DNA of 64,000 nt from Trichococcus shcherbakoviae (GTDB lineage Bacteria > Bacillota > Bacilli > Lactobacillales > Aerococcaceae). Positions 1 to 7,997 of this stretch are shown in pieces. Position numbers and translations under genes: made by a program. Position 1 is the stretch's first letter; each line of letters opens with the position of its first letter. Where the stretch lies: contig NZ_OY762653.1 of the NCBI RefSeq assembly GCF_963666195.1, forward strand, positions 2,716,501 to 2,780,500. Direction: 5' to 3'. The notes beneath the pieces were generated by a model that saw only the letters and a program-made list of their open reading frames with translations, was not told the origin of the DNA and ran no database searches.

Positions 1-1063
1 CCCCAGCTTCCAAAAGCAGGTTGATGACGCGGTTGACGCTGGTTGTGTTCCCAGGAATCGGTGAACTTGAGAAAATGACAGTGTCGCCGGGATGAATGGA
101 AATCTGTCTGTGTGTACCGTTGGCGATCCGGCTTAATGCAGCCATCGGTTCACCTTGGGACCCCGTACACATGATCAGCACTTTATCAGCGGGAAGGCTG
201 TTCAGCTCACGTGTTTCAATGAACAGATCATCAGGAGCCACGATGAAACCCAATTCTCTGGCCGTACGGAAGTTCGTCTCCATGCTGCGGCCGAATATAG
301 CGATCTTCCGGCCCGTTTCGAGTGCGACTTCAGTGACTTGTTGCAGTCTGTAGATGTTGGACGAGAAGGAAGCAAAAATGATTCTTCCCGAAACTTTTTG
401 AATGATGTTTTTTAGGGACTCACCAACAATTTGCTCTGATTGCGTAAATGCTGGTGTTTCCGCATTTGTGCTGTCGCTCAGAAGTAAAAGCACGCCTTCT
501 TCTCCGATTTTCGCCATCTTATGGATATTGGCCGGTTTGCCGTTTGCAGGCGTGAAATCGAACTTGAAATCACCGGTAAACACTATGTTGCCTGGAGGAG
601 TCTTGACCACGATCCCCAAGGTTTCCGGTATGCTGTGCGTTGTTCCGAAGAAGCTGATGCTGGTTTTACGGAATTTGATGATAGAATCTTCATTGATTTC
701 ATGCAGGATAGCATCCCTTAGCAAGCCGTGCTCATCCAGTTTGTTGCGGATCATGGCGAGCGCCAATTTGCCTGCATAGATAGGGACATTCAATTCTTTC
801 AAAAGAAAAGGGACACCACCGATGTGATCTTCGTGCCCGTGAGAAATGAACAATCCTTTGATTTTGGTTTGGTTTTGCACCAAATAACTGTAGTCGGGTA
901 TCACATAATCAATGCCAAGCAAGTCATCTTCCGGAAACATGATCCCGGAATCAAGAATGATGATCTCATCCTGGAATTGTATGCCATACATATTTTTGCC
1001 GATTTCCCCTAAACCCCCGAGGGCAAATACACCGACCTCATTGTTTTTTATGTTAGGTTTCAT
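1..1063 (-). CDS. rnjA: Ribonuclease J1 (5' part, runs off the left edge)
   Basis: Metallo-beta-lactamase/beta-CASP nuclease of the RNase J1 type, the 5'-3' exo- and endoribonuclease central to mRNA turnover in Firmicutes. About 354 codons are visible; the C-terminal part lies outside the window. The translation begins [20 protein letters not shown], has the full metal-binding motif HGHEDHIGG at about residues 75-83, a second His in TTHSIPE, and the TGDFKFD motif. All zinc ligands visible here are intact, unlike the RNase J2 paralogue at 50240-51919. The ATG overlaps the rpoY stop in an ATGA arrangement, so the two are translationally coupled and form an operon. The rpoY-rnjA order is typical of Firmicutes. 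Confidence 0.95.
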   Translation of the reverse strand, partial: MKPNIKNNEVGVFALGGLGEIGKNMYGIQFQDEIIILDSGIMFPEDDLLGIDYVIPDYSYLVQNQTKIKGLFISHGHEDHIGGVPFLLKELNVPIYAGKLALAMIRNKLDEHGLLRDAILHEINEDSIIKFRKTSISFFGTTHSIPETLGIVVKTPPGNIVFTGDFKFDFTPANGKPANIHKMAKIGEEGVLLLLSDSTNAETPAFTQSEQIVGESLKNIIQKVSGRIIFASFSSNIYRLQQVTEVALETGRKIAIFGRSMETNFRTARELGFIVAPDDLFIETRELNSLPADKVLIMCTGSQGEPMAALSRIANGTHRQISIHPGDTVIFSSSPIPGNTTSVNRVINLLLEAG

Positions 1064-1278
1064 ACATTGAACTCCGTGATTTTAAAATTAGGATCTTTTT
1101 GTTCGTATTCTAAATGGCTGCCTTCCAAAGGTTGGATGAATTCAATGTTGTAGGGGGTATTTTGTTCAACTAATCTTCTGGCTATGACGATATCGGATGC
1201 CTCCACGTAAAGAGATTCCGTGTTCTCTCTGGTAGGTGCATCAAATTTTGCTGGTTGGTATGTTACTTTAAATATCAT
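1060..1278 (-). CDS. rpoY: RNA polymerase epsilon subunit
   Basis: 72-residue protein of the RpoY (formerly DUF1447) family, a small accessory subunit of Firmicute RNA polymerase. The translation starts MIFKVTYQP and contains [18 protein letters not shown], the conserved core of the family; length matches the usual 69-72 residues. I start at the ATG at 1278 because a GGAG lies eight bases upstream; an in-frame GTG three codons earlier is possible but badly placed. The stop overlaps the rnjA start by the ATGA motif. A plausible promoter is at 1328-1357. Confidence 0.93.
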   Translation of the reverse strand: MIFKVTYQPAKFDAPTRENTESLYVEASDIVIARRLVEQNTPYNIEFIQPLEGSHLEYEQKDPNFKITEFNV

Positions 1279-1327
1279 ATAGTTCACTCCATTTTTCTTA
1301 TTGTTTTTGATAGTACTGTACTTAAAA

Positions 1328-1357
1328 ATTACAATCTTAGTTTGTTAACTTGGTCAA
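1328..1357 (-). promoter_or_regulatory. Putative promoter of rpoY-rnjA
   Basis: Read on the minus strand there is a -35 TTGACC (1352-1357) and a -10 TGTAAT (1328-1333) with an 18-bp spacer, about 50 bp upstream of the rpoY start. Match to the housekeeping sigma consensus is moderate. The rest of the 1279-1647 gap is A+T rich; a 63-codon minus-strand frame there lacks a ribosome site and I do not call it. Confidence 0.4.
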
Positions 1358-1647
1358 TAGTTGTATTTTTTCATACAATCGGTACTGTAAGTTTACCACA
1401 ATTAAGGCAGTTAGTATAGAAATGACTGGCAAAATCATTTTTGAAGGGTGCAAGCCTTTCCAATAGTAAAGCAATTCTCTTTTGTTTTTTTTAACGAAAG
1501 CAATCAATATTTTTGTAGACTTAAACACAGTAATTGGCTAGACTGGATACAGAGGGTTTGGAAGGCTGGACAGAAAAACGAGCGTGCTCTTTTTTTTTGC
1601 CCTGAAGAACCCCGGAGAATCTTTTCCATTAAGGTAGGTGTATCGAA

Positions 1648-3378
1648 ATGTCTTTAATTTGGCGTTATATCAGTCGATATAACAAATTATTTTTATTAAA
1701 TGTGCTGGGAGCTTTCGGCTTTGTGCTTGTGGAGTTGGGGTTGCCCACGATGCTTGCAGGCTTGATCAACGAAACGGTTGCAGGCGGCGGAAAAGAGAAT
1801 ATACTGCGCACGACTGCAGTCATGGTCGGCTTGGCCTTGATCGGGTTTGTGGGAAGAATCATTGTCGCCTATGCAACCGGCAGAATCACTACCAACATGG
1901 TAGCGGATATGCGCAATGACATGTACCAAAATATCCAGACCTTTTCCCACGAAGAGTATGACCGCATCGGCGTTTCATCATTGGTGACGCGGGTCACCAA
2001 TGACGCCTTCATTCTGATGCAATTCGCCCAGATGCTGCTGCGGATGGGGTTGATGACCTTCATCATGATGTTCGCCAGCGCATTCATGATAGCGCGCACG
2101 AGTCCGGACTTATCGATCATCCTGTTGCCGGCTTTTCCGGCATTGCTTGTGATGATCATTGTGATCGGCAAAAAATCACAGCCGCTATCCGAGGCTCAAC
2201 AGCAAAATCTTGATGACATCAACGGGAATTTAAGGGAGTCACTTTCCGGCATGCGTGTCATCCGGGCATTTGTCCAGGAGGCTTTTCAAGCTCAACGGTT
2301 TGAGGGAGTCAACAACGCCTATAGCGTGGTTTCAAAAAAACTGTTCCGCCTGATGGCCTGGAACCAGCCAGTATTTTCACATGTCATCAATCTGATCATC
2401 ATCGCCATCATGTGGTTTGGTTCCGAGCAGATCGAGGGAGGCAGCCTTCAACTGGGGGACATGACGGCTTTCATCGAATACAGTTTCCATGCCTTGTTCT
2501 CGTTTCTGAATTTTGCGGTCGTCTTCATGATGTACCCGCGGGCATCGGTTTCCGCGAAGCGGATCCAGGAAGTGTTGTCCACAACCAGCAGCATTTCCCC
2601 GAACGAAGAAGGGATTACGGAAACCACGACGCATGGTTATCTGAGTTTTGAAGCGGTCAGTTTTGCGTATCCTGGGAACACCGACACCCCGGTGATCAAG
2701 GATATTTCCTTTTCGGCTGAACCAGGGCAAACAATCGCCTTCATCGGCAGCACAGGGAGCGGCAAATCGACGCTGATCCAATTGATTCCGCGTTTTTATG
2801 ATGTCACGAAAGGGCGCATCCTGATCGATGGGCATGATGTGCGCGATTATAATCTGAAAGCTTTGCGCAAGAAAATCGGCTTTATTCCGCAGAAAGCCTT
2901 GCTTTTCACCGGAACGATCTCCGAAAATCTTCGGTACGGGAAATGGGATGCCTCGAAAAAAGAAATCGAGGAAGCCTCCGATATTTCCCAAGCCAAGGAA
3001 TTCATAGCGCGCAAACCGAAGCGTTTCGATGAACATTTGTCGGAGGGCGGAAGCAATCTTTCCGGCGGGCAAAAGCAACGGTTATCGATTGCCCGGGCAA
3101 TCGTCCGTAAACCGGATATCTATATTTTCGATGACAGTTTCTCGGCCTTGGATTACAAGACGGATGCGACTTTGCGCGCGCGGCTCAAAAAAGAGACCGG
3201 AAAAGCGACAGTCATCATTGTGGCCCAACGCGTCAGCACGATCATGCATGCAGATAAGATCATTGTAATGAATGAAGGTGAGGTCGTCGGTCAGGGGACC
3301 CACAAAGACCTATTGCAGAATTGTGAAATCTATTATGATATAGCATCCTCGCAAATGAGCAAGGAGGAACTCGCATGA
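1648..3378 (+). CDS. Heterodimeric ABC exporter, subunit with degenerate ATP site
   Basis: 576-residue half-transporter: an N-terminal six-helix exporter membrane domain (about 1-320) fused to a nucleotide-binding domain. Seen: Walker A GSTGSGKST near residue 367, signature LSGGQKQR near 470, Walker B with IFDDSFSALD near 495. The catalytic Glu after Walker B is Asp and the H-loop His is Gln (VAQRVST), the pattern of the inactive site in heterodimeric exporters such as TM287/288, BmrCD, LmrCD and EfrAB. The partner follows with an ATGA overlap. Likely a multidrug or lipid exporter; the substrate cannot be read from sequence. The start is preceded by AAGGTAGGTG. Confidence 0.88.
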   Translation: MSLIWRYISRYNKLFLLNVLGAFGFVLVELGLPTMLAGLINETVAGGGKENILRTTAVMVGLALIGFVGRIIVAYATGRITTNMVADMRNDMYQNIQTFSHEEYDRIGVSSLVTRVTNDAFILMQFAQMLLRMGLMTFIMMFASAFMIARTSPDLSIILLPAFPALLVMIIVIGKKSQPLSEAQQQNLDDINGNLRESLSGMRVIRAFVQEAFQAQRFEGVNNAYSVVSKKLFRLMAWNQPVFSHVINLIIIAIMWFGSEQIEGGSLQLGDMTAFIEYSFHALFSFLNFAVVFMMYPRASVSAKRIQEVLSTTSSISPNEEGITETTTHGYLSFEAVSFAYPGNTDTPVIKDISFSAEPGQTIAFIGSTGSGKSTLIQLIPRFYDVTKGRILIDGHDVRDYNLKALRKKIGFIPQKALLFTGTISENLRYGKWDASKKEIEEASDISQAKEFIARKPKRFDEHLSEGGSNLSGGQKQRLSIARAIVRKPDIYIFDDSFSALDYKTDATLRARLKKETGKATVIIVAQRVSTIMHADKIIVMNEGEVVGQGTHKDLLQNCEIYYDIASSQMSKEELA

Positions 3379-5156
3379 AAAAAGTGGACAAAAAAACGTT
3401 GCTCCGGGTATGGGATTACCTCAAATTTTACAAACTGAAGTTCTTCGGCTCCATCCTCTTGACCGTAGCGATGACGATACTGAATGTACTTGAGCCTTTC
3501 ATAATCGGATTTGCCATCACGGAAATCGGCAGAAATGTTTCGGATATGTTGAAAGGCGTGGAAGGTGCCGGCATCAATTACGATTATTTATCGAAAGTGC
3601 TGATCATCTATTTTGTTCGGGCATTGCTTTTCCAGGCTACGAATCTCTATTCGCAATTGTTCATGACGGATGTCGTCCAGGATGCCATGCGTGATTTGCG
3701 CAAGGATCTGAGCGACAAATTGAACAGGCTGCCGATTGCCTACTTTGACCGCAACCAATTCGGCGATATTCTGAGCAAAGTGACGAACGATGTCGATTCC
3801 ATCGGCAATGCGTTGCAGCAATCGTTGCTTCAGGTGCTGAATGCCGTTTTGGGGATCACATTTGCGCTCATCATGATGTTCGCGATCAGTTGGAAGCTGG
3901 CTCTCACCATGGTCGTGCTGATTCCGTTGGCCACCATCCTTTCCAAAAAGATCACGCTGCTGTCGCAACCGTATTTCCGTGGGCAAGCGAAATATCTCGG
4001 ACAGCTGAACGGGTTTGTCCAGGAATCGCTGACCGGCTTCTCCATCATCAAGCTTTACGGCAAAGAAGAGGATGCTTTCGATGAATTCCATTCCATCAAT
4101 GAATCATTGAAAAAGAATGGTTTCAAGGCGGCCTTCATTTCCGGGCTGATGTCTCCGGCTGTGGCACTCATCACCAATGCTTCCTATATCATCATCGCTG
4201 TGCTCGGGATCCTGCAAGCGATGGCCGGAGCGATGACGATCGGTAATGTGCAGGCTATGGTGCAGTATGTCTGGCAAGTGAATCAGCCAATCTCGACAAT
4301 CACACAATTATCGGCCATCATCCAATCGGCCACTTCTTCCATCCAGCGTGTCTTCGATCTCCTTGATCAAGAGGAGGAAGTGCAAGGAGAAGTGAAAATG
4401 AGTTTGCCGAAGGAAATCCGCGGCGATGTCACTTTTGAGAATGTCTCCTTCAGTTATGACAAAGAAAACCCGCTGATCAAGAATTTCAACATCAATGTAA
4501 AAAGCGGGGAAACAGTGGCGATCGTCGGTCCGACAGGCGCCGGCAAGACCACGATGATCAATCTCCTGATGCGCTTCTATGAGGTGGATTCGGGCGCCAT
4601 CAAAATAGATGGCTACGACACAAAAGAACTGACCCGCGCTGACTTGCGCTCCCAGTTCGGGATGGTACTGCAGGACGCTTGGCTCTATAAGGACACGATC
4701 ACAGGGAATATCCGCTTCGGAAAACTGGATGCGACCTTCGAAGAGGTGGTGGATGCCGCGACCACAGCCAATGTCCACCATTTCATCCAGACTTTGGGTG
4801 CAGGCTACGAGACGGTCATAAACCAGGAGGCCTCCAATATCTCCTTGGGTCAAAAGCAATTGCTGACGATTGCCCGCGCTTTTATAGCGGATCCTAAAAT
4901 CTTAATACTTGACGAAGCGACAAGTTCCGTAGATACTAGACTGGAAGCTTTGATACAAAAAGCGATGAAACGCATTATGCAAGGCAGGACCAGTTTTGTG
5001 ATTGCGCACCGGCTTTCCACCATCCGCGATGCCGATTTGATCCTCGTCATGGATCAAGGCGAAATAATCGAACATGGCAAGCACGCAGAGCTGTTGGAAA
5101 GAAAAGGATTTTATTACGATTTGTACACCAGTCAATTCAAAAATGAGTCAGAGTAA
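3375..5156 (+). CDS. Heterodimeric ABC exporter, catalytic-site subunit
   Basis: 593-residue half-transporter pairing with the upstream gene; the start ATG overlaps the upstream stop. N-terminal exporter membrane domain, then an ATPase domain with Walker A GPTGAGKTT (about 384), Walker B ILILDEATSS with the catalytic Glu (about 512) and an intact H-loop His (IAHRLST, about 544). Its own signature is altered to ISLGQKQ instead of LSGGQ, which places the defective composite site opposite the defective Walker B of the partner, exactly as expected of a heterodimer with one working ATP site. The membrane domain has a 20-30 residue insertion between early helices (GVEGAGINYDYLS). A multidrug-type role is inferred. 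Confidence 0.88.
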   Translation: MKKVDKKTLLRVWDYLKFYKLKFFGSILLTVAMTILNVLEPFIIGFAITEIGRNVSDMLKGVEGAGINYDYLSKVLIIYFVRALLFQATNLYSQLFMTDVVQDAMRDLRKDLSDKLNRLPIAYFDRNQFGDILSKVTNDVDSIGNALQQSLLQVLNAVLGITFALIMMFAISWKLALTMVVLIPLATILSKKITLLSQPYFRGQAKYLGQLNGFVQESLTGFSIIKLYGKEEDAFDEFHSINESLKKNGFKAAFISGLMSPAVALITNASYIIIAVLGILQAMAGAMTIGNVQAMVQYVWQVNQPISTITQLSAIIQSATSSIQRVFDLLDQEEEVQGEVKMSLPKEIRGDVTFENVSFSYDKENPLIKNFNINVKSGETVAIVGPTGAGKTTMINLLMRFYEVDSGAIKIDGYDTKELTRADLRSQFGMVLQDAWLYKDTITGNIRFGKLDATFEEVVDAATTANVHHFIQTLGAGYETVINQEASNISLGQKQLLTIARAFIADPKILILDEATSSVDTRLEALIQKAMKRIMQGRTSFVIAHRLSTIRDADLILVMDQGEIIEHGKHAELLERKGFYYDLYTSQFKNESE

Positions 5157-5169
5157 GGGGAGCAAAAAT

Positions 5170-5952
5170 TTGAAGAACAAAAAATTCATTTTCTTTGATA
5201 TCGACGGAACATTGCTTAATGATGAAAAGATGCCGCTTGAGAGCACTGTCCAAGCTTTGCGCCAACTGCAGAAGAACGGGCACGAAATCGCGATTGCGAC
5301 AGGGCGGAATCTGTTTCTGGCCCAAGAGGTCATCGATACGTTCCAATTGGACAATTACATCGTCTGCAACGGCGCAGCAGGTTACTTCAAGCATGAACTA
5401 AAGTATGAAAACAAATTGGATTTGAATGCATTCGAAAAATTGCTGCAGATTTCCGATGAGAGCGGCCATCAGGTTGTCTACGAATCAGCGCATGCTCTGG
5501 CTCGTCGCCATGAATCGATCGAGAACAACGCAAGCGAAGCGATGCGCAGCATCGAGTTCGAAGTCCCTGACCACGATGTGTCTTTCTATCAAAACAATCC
5601 GCTTTATCAAGCACTTTTGTTCTATAAAGAAGAAGAGAAAGCAATCTATGAAGACGGTGCTTTTCCGGAATTCCGCTTTGTGCGATGGCACGATGCTGGA
5701 GTGGACGTGTTGCCGAATCCTGGTTCAAAAGCACAAACTGCTCTGTGGATGGCGAAACATCTGGGCTTTGCGCATGAAGATACAATAGCTTTCGGTGACG
5801 GAAACAACGATTATGAACTCATTTCCAGCGTCGGCTATGGCGTCGCAATGGGCAATGCGGTCGATTCCGTCAAGGATGTCGCCAAATTTGTCACGAAAGA
5901 CTGTAATTCAGGCGGAATTGCCTACGCACTTGGAAAATTAGGCTTGATATAG
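5170..5952 (+). CDS. Cof-type HAD phosphatase
   Basis: 260-residue member of the HAD superfamily, Cof/YidA-like subfamily IIB, which dephosphorylates small sugar phosphates or cofactors. Motif I is FFDIDGTLL near the N-terminus, motif IV is FGDGNNDYEL near residue 210, and the end (GGIAYAL) is typical for the family. I choose the TTG at 5170 because AAGGGGAG sits seven bases upstream and the protein then begins directly before motif I; an ATG at 5143 would overlap the ABC gene and add nine unconserved residues. It follows the exporter by 13 bases and is probably co-transcribed. Substrate unknown. Confidence 0.87.
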   Translation: MKNKKFIFFDIDGTLLNDEKMPLESTVQALRQLQKNGHEIAIATGRNLFLAQEVIDTFQLDNYIVCNGAAGYFKHELKYENKLDLNAFEKLLQISDESGHQVVYESAHALARRHESIENNASEAMRSIEFEVPDHDVSFYQNNPLYQALLFYKEEEKAIYEDGAFPEFRFVRWHDAGVDVLPNPGSKAQTALWMAKHLGFAHEDTIAFGDGNNDYELISSVGYGVAMGNAVDSVKDVAKFVTKDCNSGGIAYALGKLGLI

Positions 5953-6021
5953 AATCGAAAATAGGGTATCATATCATTCATAAGGCGTTTTTGCCGAACG
6001 TCGTTGATACCCTGTTATTTC

Positions 6022-6094
6022 GGGGGCGTAGCTCAGTTGGGAGAGTGCTTGACTGGCAGTCAAGAGGTCGTGGGTTCGAGCCCCATCGTCTCCA
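6022..6094 (+). tRNA. tRNA-Ala (anticodon GGC)
   Basis: 73-nt cloverleaf: acceptor arms GGGGGCG and CGTCTCC, D arm, anticodon stem CTTGA/TCAAG with loop CTGGCAG (anticodon GGC), T arm GTGGG/CCCAT with loop TTCGAGC. The G3:U70 wobble pair, the alanine identity element, is present, and the discriminator is A. The CCA end is not encoded. Its last 13 bases plus five flanking bases recur at 7733-7750, marking it as an integration site. A strong hairpin terminator follows. Confidence 0.95.
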
Positions 6095-6099
6095 TCATA
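6082..6099 (+). repeat. Left att-like direct repeat in the tRNA-Ala 3' end
   Basis: The 18-bp sequence CCCATCGTCTCCATCATA covers the last 13 bases of the tRNA and five bases beyond. An identical copy lies at 7733-7750. Weaker identity continues downstream of both (TAGAAACGTTG at 6116-6126 and 7768-7778). Duplication of a tRNA 3' end around an integrase remnant is the standard footprint of site-specific integration. Confidence 0.8.
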
Positions 6100-6106
6100 T
6101 AAAAAT

Positions 6107-6167
6107 AACAGACCATAGAAACGTTGATACAGAGCCAATTCTGTAGTTTTCTATGGTCTGTTTTTTT
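6107..6167 (+). terminator. Terminator after tRNA-Ala
   Basis: Inverted repeat of AACAGACCATAGAAA (6107-6121) with TTTCTATGGTCTGTT (6148-6162), ending in a run of seven T. Rho-independent terminator for the tRNA transcript. Confidence 0.85.
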
Positions 6168-6180
6168 GACCATGTAATGT

Positions 6181-6288
6181 TAAAAATTCACGTATGCGGC
6201 AAGTTTATCAGCTGTTTCGCCTTTTTCTTTTTCGGTTACATGAGCATAAACATTCAGAATCACATCGCTGGACACGTTTAGCAATGAT
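6181..6288 (-). pseudogene. Tyrosine-recombinase (integrase) 3' remnant
   Basis: On the minus strand the last 35 codons before the TAA at 6181 read as a phage/ICE integrase tail: DVILNVYAHVT followed by EKEKGETADKLAAYVNF. The Tyr in NVYAHVT is in the position of the catalytic Tyr of the XerC/phage integrase fold. The frame is closed upstream by TGA at 6289-6291, and no catalytic Arg boxes are found nearby, so the gene is truncated. It ends 87 bp from the tRNA, the usual place and direction of int at an attL. Family assignment rests on recognised motif similarity. Confidence 0.75.
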
Positions 6289-6372
6289 CATTTTGAATAA
6301 GAACGGGTGTATAATTAACTTAAAGAGGTTAGCTTGGATGAATCAAAATAATTAAGACAAGGTGGATAAAGC

Positions 6373-6582
6373 ATGAGTACCTACATCCCAGCTTTTTGGA
6401 TAAAGCATCCAGAAAACAAAGAGCAGATCGAAAAACTGGTTCGGGAATACAATGCCATCAACTACACTGATATTTATCAAAGCACGGAGGACGAGCTGGA
6501 GCGACGGGCCAAATCATCAATCATCATCCGAAAATTGTACGAAATAGGAGAAACAGAAATTGCTGCCAGTTTGCGGCCGTGA
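6373..6582 (+). CDS. Small hypothetical protein inside the tRNA-bounded element
   Basis: 69-residue charged protein beginning MSTYIPAFWIKHPENKEQIE, with a predicted helical centre and no membrane segment. AAGGTGG eight bases before the ATG supports translation, and a -10-like TATAAT lies at 6311-6316. I do not recognise a family. It lies inside the region between the tRNA-derived direct repeats and just upstream of another small gene, so the two may be an operon left over from the mobile element. Confidence 0.6.
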   Translation: MSTYIPAFWIKHPENKEQIEKLVREYNAINYTDIYQSTEDELERRAKSSIIIRKLYEIGETEIAASLRP

Positions 6583-6645
6583 CCGTTGTTTGGAAAAGGC
6601 AGGGGCGAGGTCGCGCATCAAAAGGCAAAAAAAGGAAGAGGTGAA

Positions 6646-6870
6646 ATGATGAGAACGACAAAATATTACATAACGACGAGGGCGAATCGGAAAAATTTCC
6701 TTTTGAAATACGGCGACTGGATGTTTAAGTACGTCCCGGAGAGCAAAACCTGGGAAGCATCCGATTATTGGTACGAAGAAATCATCATGAATGACTTTAC
6801 AGATTTCGAGGAAATAACCGAGGAGCGCGCGAAAGAGATAATCGCGAGTGATGGCGTCTTTCAAATTTAA
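6646..6870 (+). CDS. Small hypothetical protein inside the tRNA-bounded element
   Basis: 74 residues if started at the ATG at 6646 (73 if at 6649); GGAAGAGGTGAA precedes it. The protein has an aromatic, Tyr/Trp-rich middle (YGDWMFKYVPESKTWEASDY) and an acidic helical tail with EEITEERAKEII. No family recognised. It lies 63 bp after the preceding small gene and is followed directly by a terminator, so the pair looks like a complete small transcription unit. Confidence 0.6.
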   Translation: MMRTTKYYITTRANRKNFLLKYGDWMFKYVPESKTWEASDYWYEEIIMNDFTDFEEITEERAKEIIASDGVFQI

Positions 6871-6872
6871 TA

Positions 6873-6917
6873 ACAAAAATGAGTATCTAAATTCTAAAAT
6901 TAGGTACTCATTTTTGT
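6873..6917 (+). terminator. Terminator of the two small element genes
   Basis: Perfect arms ACAAAAATGAGTA (6873-6885) and TACTCATTTTTGT (6905-6917) with an inner CTAA/TTAG extension. Because A and T runs flank both sides it can act in both directions. Confidence 0.75.
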
Positions 6918-7336
6918 GTGCAAAATAAAGTGGAGCGGCATCAATGGCATCCTCATATTGCAGAAGAAGGCAAATACAAGCGATTTAAGAGACTTTCCAT
7001 GCAGTCATGTAAAATACCTAAAGCAACATTAATAATTTGTTTTTGGCACGAATGCAATGCAGAAATTACTTGCTGAAGAAAGAACCAAAAAATAATCGCG
7101 TTTTCAATAATTGGCATATGAAATAGTTGTCAGGCTTATATAGATAAATACCCCTAAGGTAGTCAGCATTATTTTTTTGCCTTCATTCATGAGCGATTTT
7201 AACGCATTATCACGCTATTCCAGATTGGCATATGGTTAGTTATTGGCTAATGTATCCGAAACGAATATAGGGATATTTCTTGCCAAAGTAGTATACTGAA
7301 GTAGGAAGTTATTCGAACTACAAAGGACTGAATGCA
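6918..7336. other. Gene-free A+T-rich stretch of the relic element
   Basis: No supportable gene on either strand. The string ATTGGCATATG occurs twice (near 7120 and near 7224). Composition is visibly richer in A+T than the flanking pan and ABC genes. Presumably eroded mobile-element sequence. Confidence 0.5.
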
Positions 7337-7537
7337 ATGAAATTCGGAATGCGTACACCAAGTATTAAACGATCAATCAAAGCAAGGACAACCGGACGAG
7401 TGAAACGCGCGGTCAAGAGTTCTATCAATCCGCTATATGGTAAAAAGGGCATGGGATGGATAAGAGATCCAAAGCGCGCAGCGTACAATAAAATTTATAA
7501 GAAAACCACGTTCTCATTCTGGGATTTATTCAAATAG
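7337..7537 (+). CDS. Small highly basic prophage-type protein
   Basis: 66-residue, Lys/Arg-rich protein starting MKFGMRTPSIKRSIKARTTG, with a central NPLYGKKGMGWIRDPKRAAY block and a C-terminal aromatic tail FSFWDLFK. AAAGGA lies nine bases before the ATG. I recall similar small basic proteins (PLYGKKGMG motif) from prophage and ICE integrase regions of Lactobacillales; none has a known function to my knowledge. Its charge suggests nucleic-acid binding, which is an inference. It is the right-hand gene of the tRNA-bounded element. Confidence 0.65.
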   Translation: MKFGMRTPSIKRSIKARTTGRVKRAVKSSINPLYGKKGMGWIRDPKRAAYNKIYKKTTFSFWDLFK

Positions 7538-7732
7538 AATCAGCAAGACGGCTGCTGACCGGGTGCAAAAAAAATAACCTATCCAATAGCGAATAGATTA
7601 ATTGCCCTGCCCTAAATTGAATGCCATTTGAATGCTATACATTGATTATTATTCATTGGCTGAAAGTTGAAAAGCATAACTGTAGCGACGTTTTGCATTC
7701 TATTATATATGGTTGTTTTTGTGTTAGATATA

Positions 7733-7750
7733 CCCATCGTCTCCATCATA
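7733..7750 (+). repeat. Right att-like direct repeat
   Basis: Exact 18-bp copy of 6082-6099, with only the last 13 bases of the tRNA; no cloverleaf can form here. With the left copy it bounds a 1.65-kb segment containing an integrase tail and three small orphan genes. Confidence 0.8.
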
Positions 7751-7758
7751 ATTACATG

Positions 7759-7818
7759 AATAACCTTTAGAAACGTTGTCAGGACGGTGTTCATTCAACG
7801 CTCTAAAGGTTATTTTTT
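7759..7818 (+). terminator. Terminator beyond the right att-like repeat
   Basis: AATAACCTTTAGA (7759-7771) pairs with TCTAAAGGTTATT (7802-7814), followed by a T run; an inner ACGTTG/CAACGC pairing extends the stem. It stands in the same position relative to the repeat as the tRNA terminator at 6107-6167 and may be the ancestral tRNA terminator. Confidence 0.75.
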
Positions 7819-7997
7819 TGGATTGAATACCATTTTGAATGCGTTTCAGACTATTTTTAAACCGGAATACCCAACTGTCATGACAGCAATTGTTTTTGGT
7901 AGGGCTTCCAGTTTCAAAAAGTTGTTGACATTATTCCCCGCAGAACGTAATGTGTGAATAATATATTACATTGGATGAAGAGAGGATGAGAATTCGG

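Larger units (their letters stand above)
7613..7843 (+). repeat. Pair of GAATGCC-type repeats
   Basis: ATTGAATGCCATTTGAATGC at 7616-7635 and ATTGAATACCATTTTGAATG at 7822-7841 are imperfect copies, and each itself contains a doubled TTGAATGC-like unit. They flank the right tRNA-derived repeat. They could be integrase arm-type binding sites or the scar of a second integration; no gene lies between 7538 and 7997. Confidence 0.5.

Noticed and set aside
1337-1528. 63-codon minus-strand frame with one hydrophobic segment
   Set aside because: GTG start, no ribosome site, sits in the promoter region of rpoY and no recognised family.
2377-3078. Long antisense frames inside the ABC, pdh, uvrB and other genes
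   Set aside because: Shadows of high-coding-content genes on the other strand, without ribosome sites or recognisable domains.
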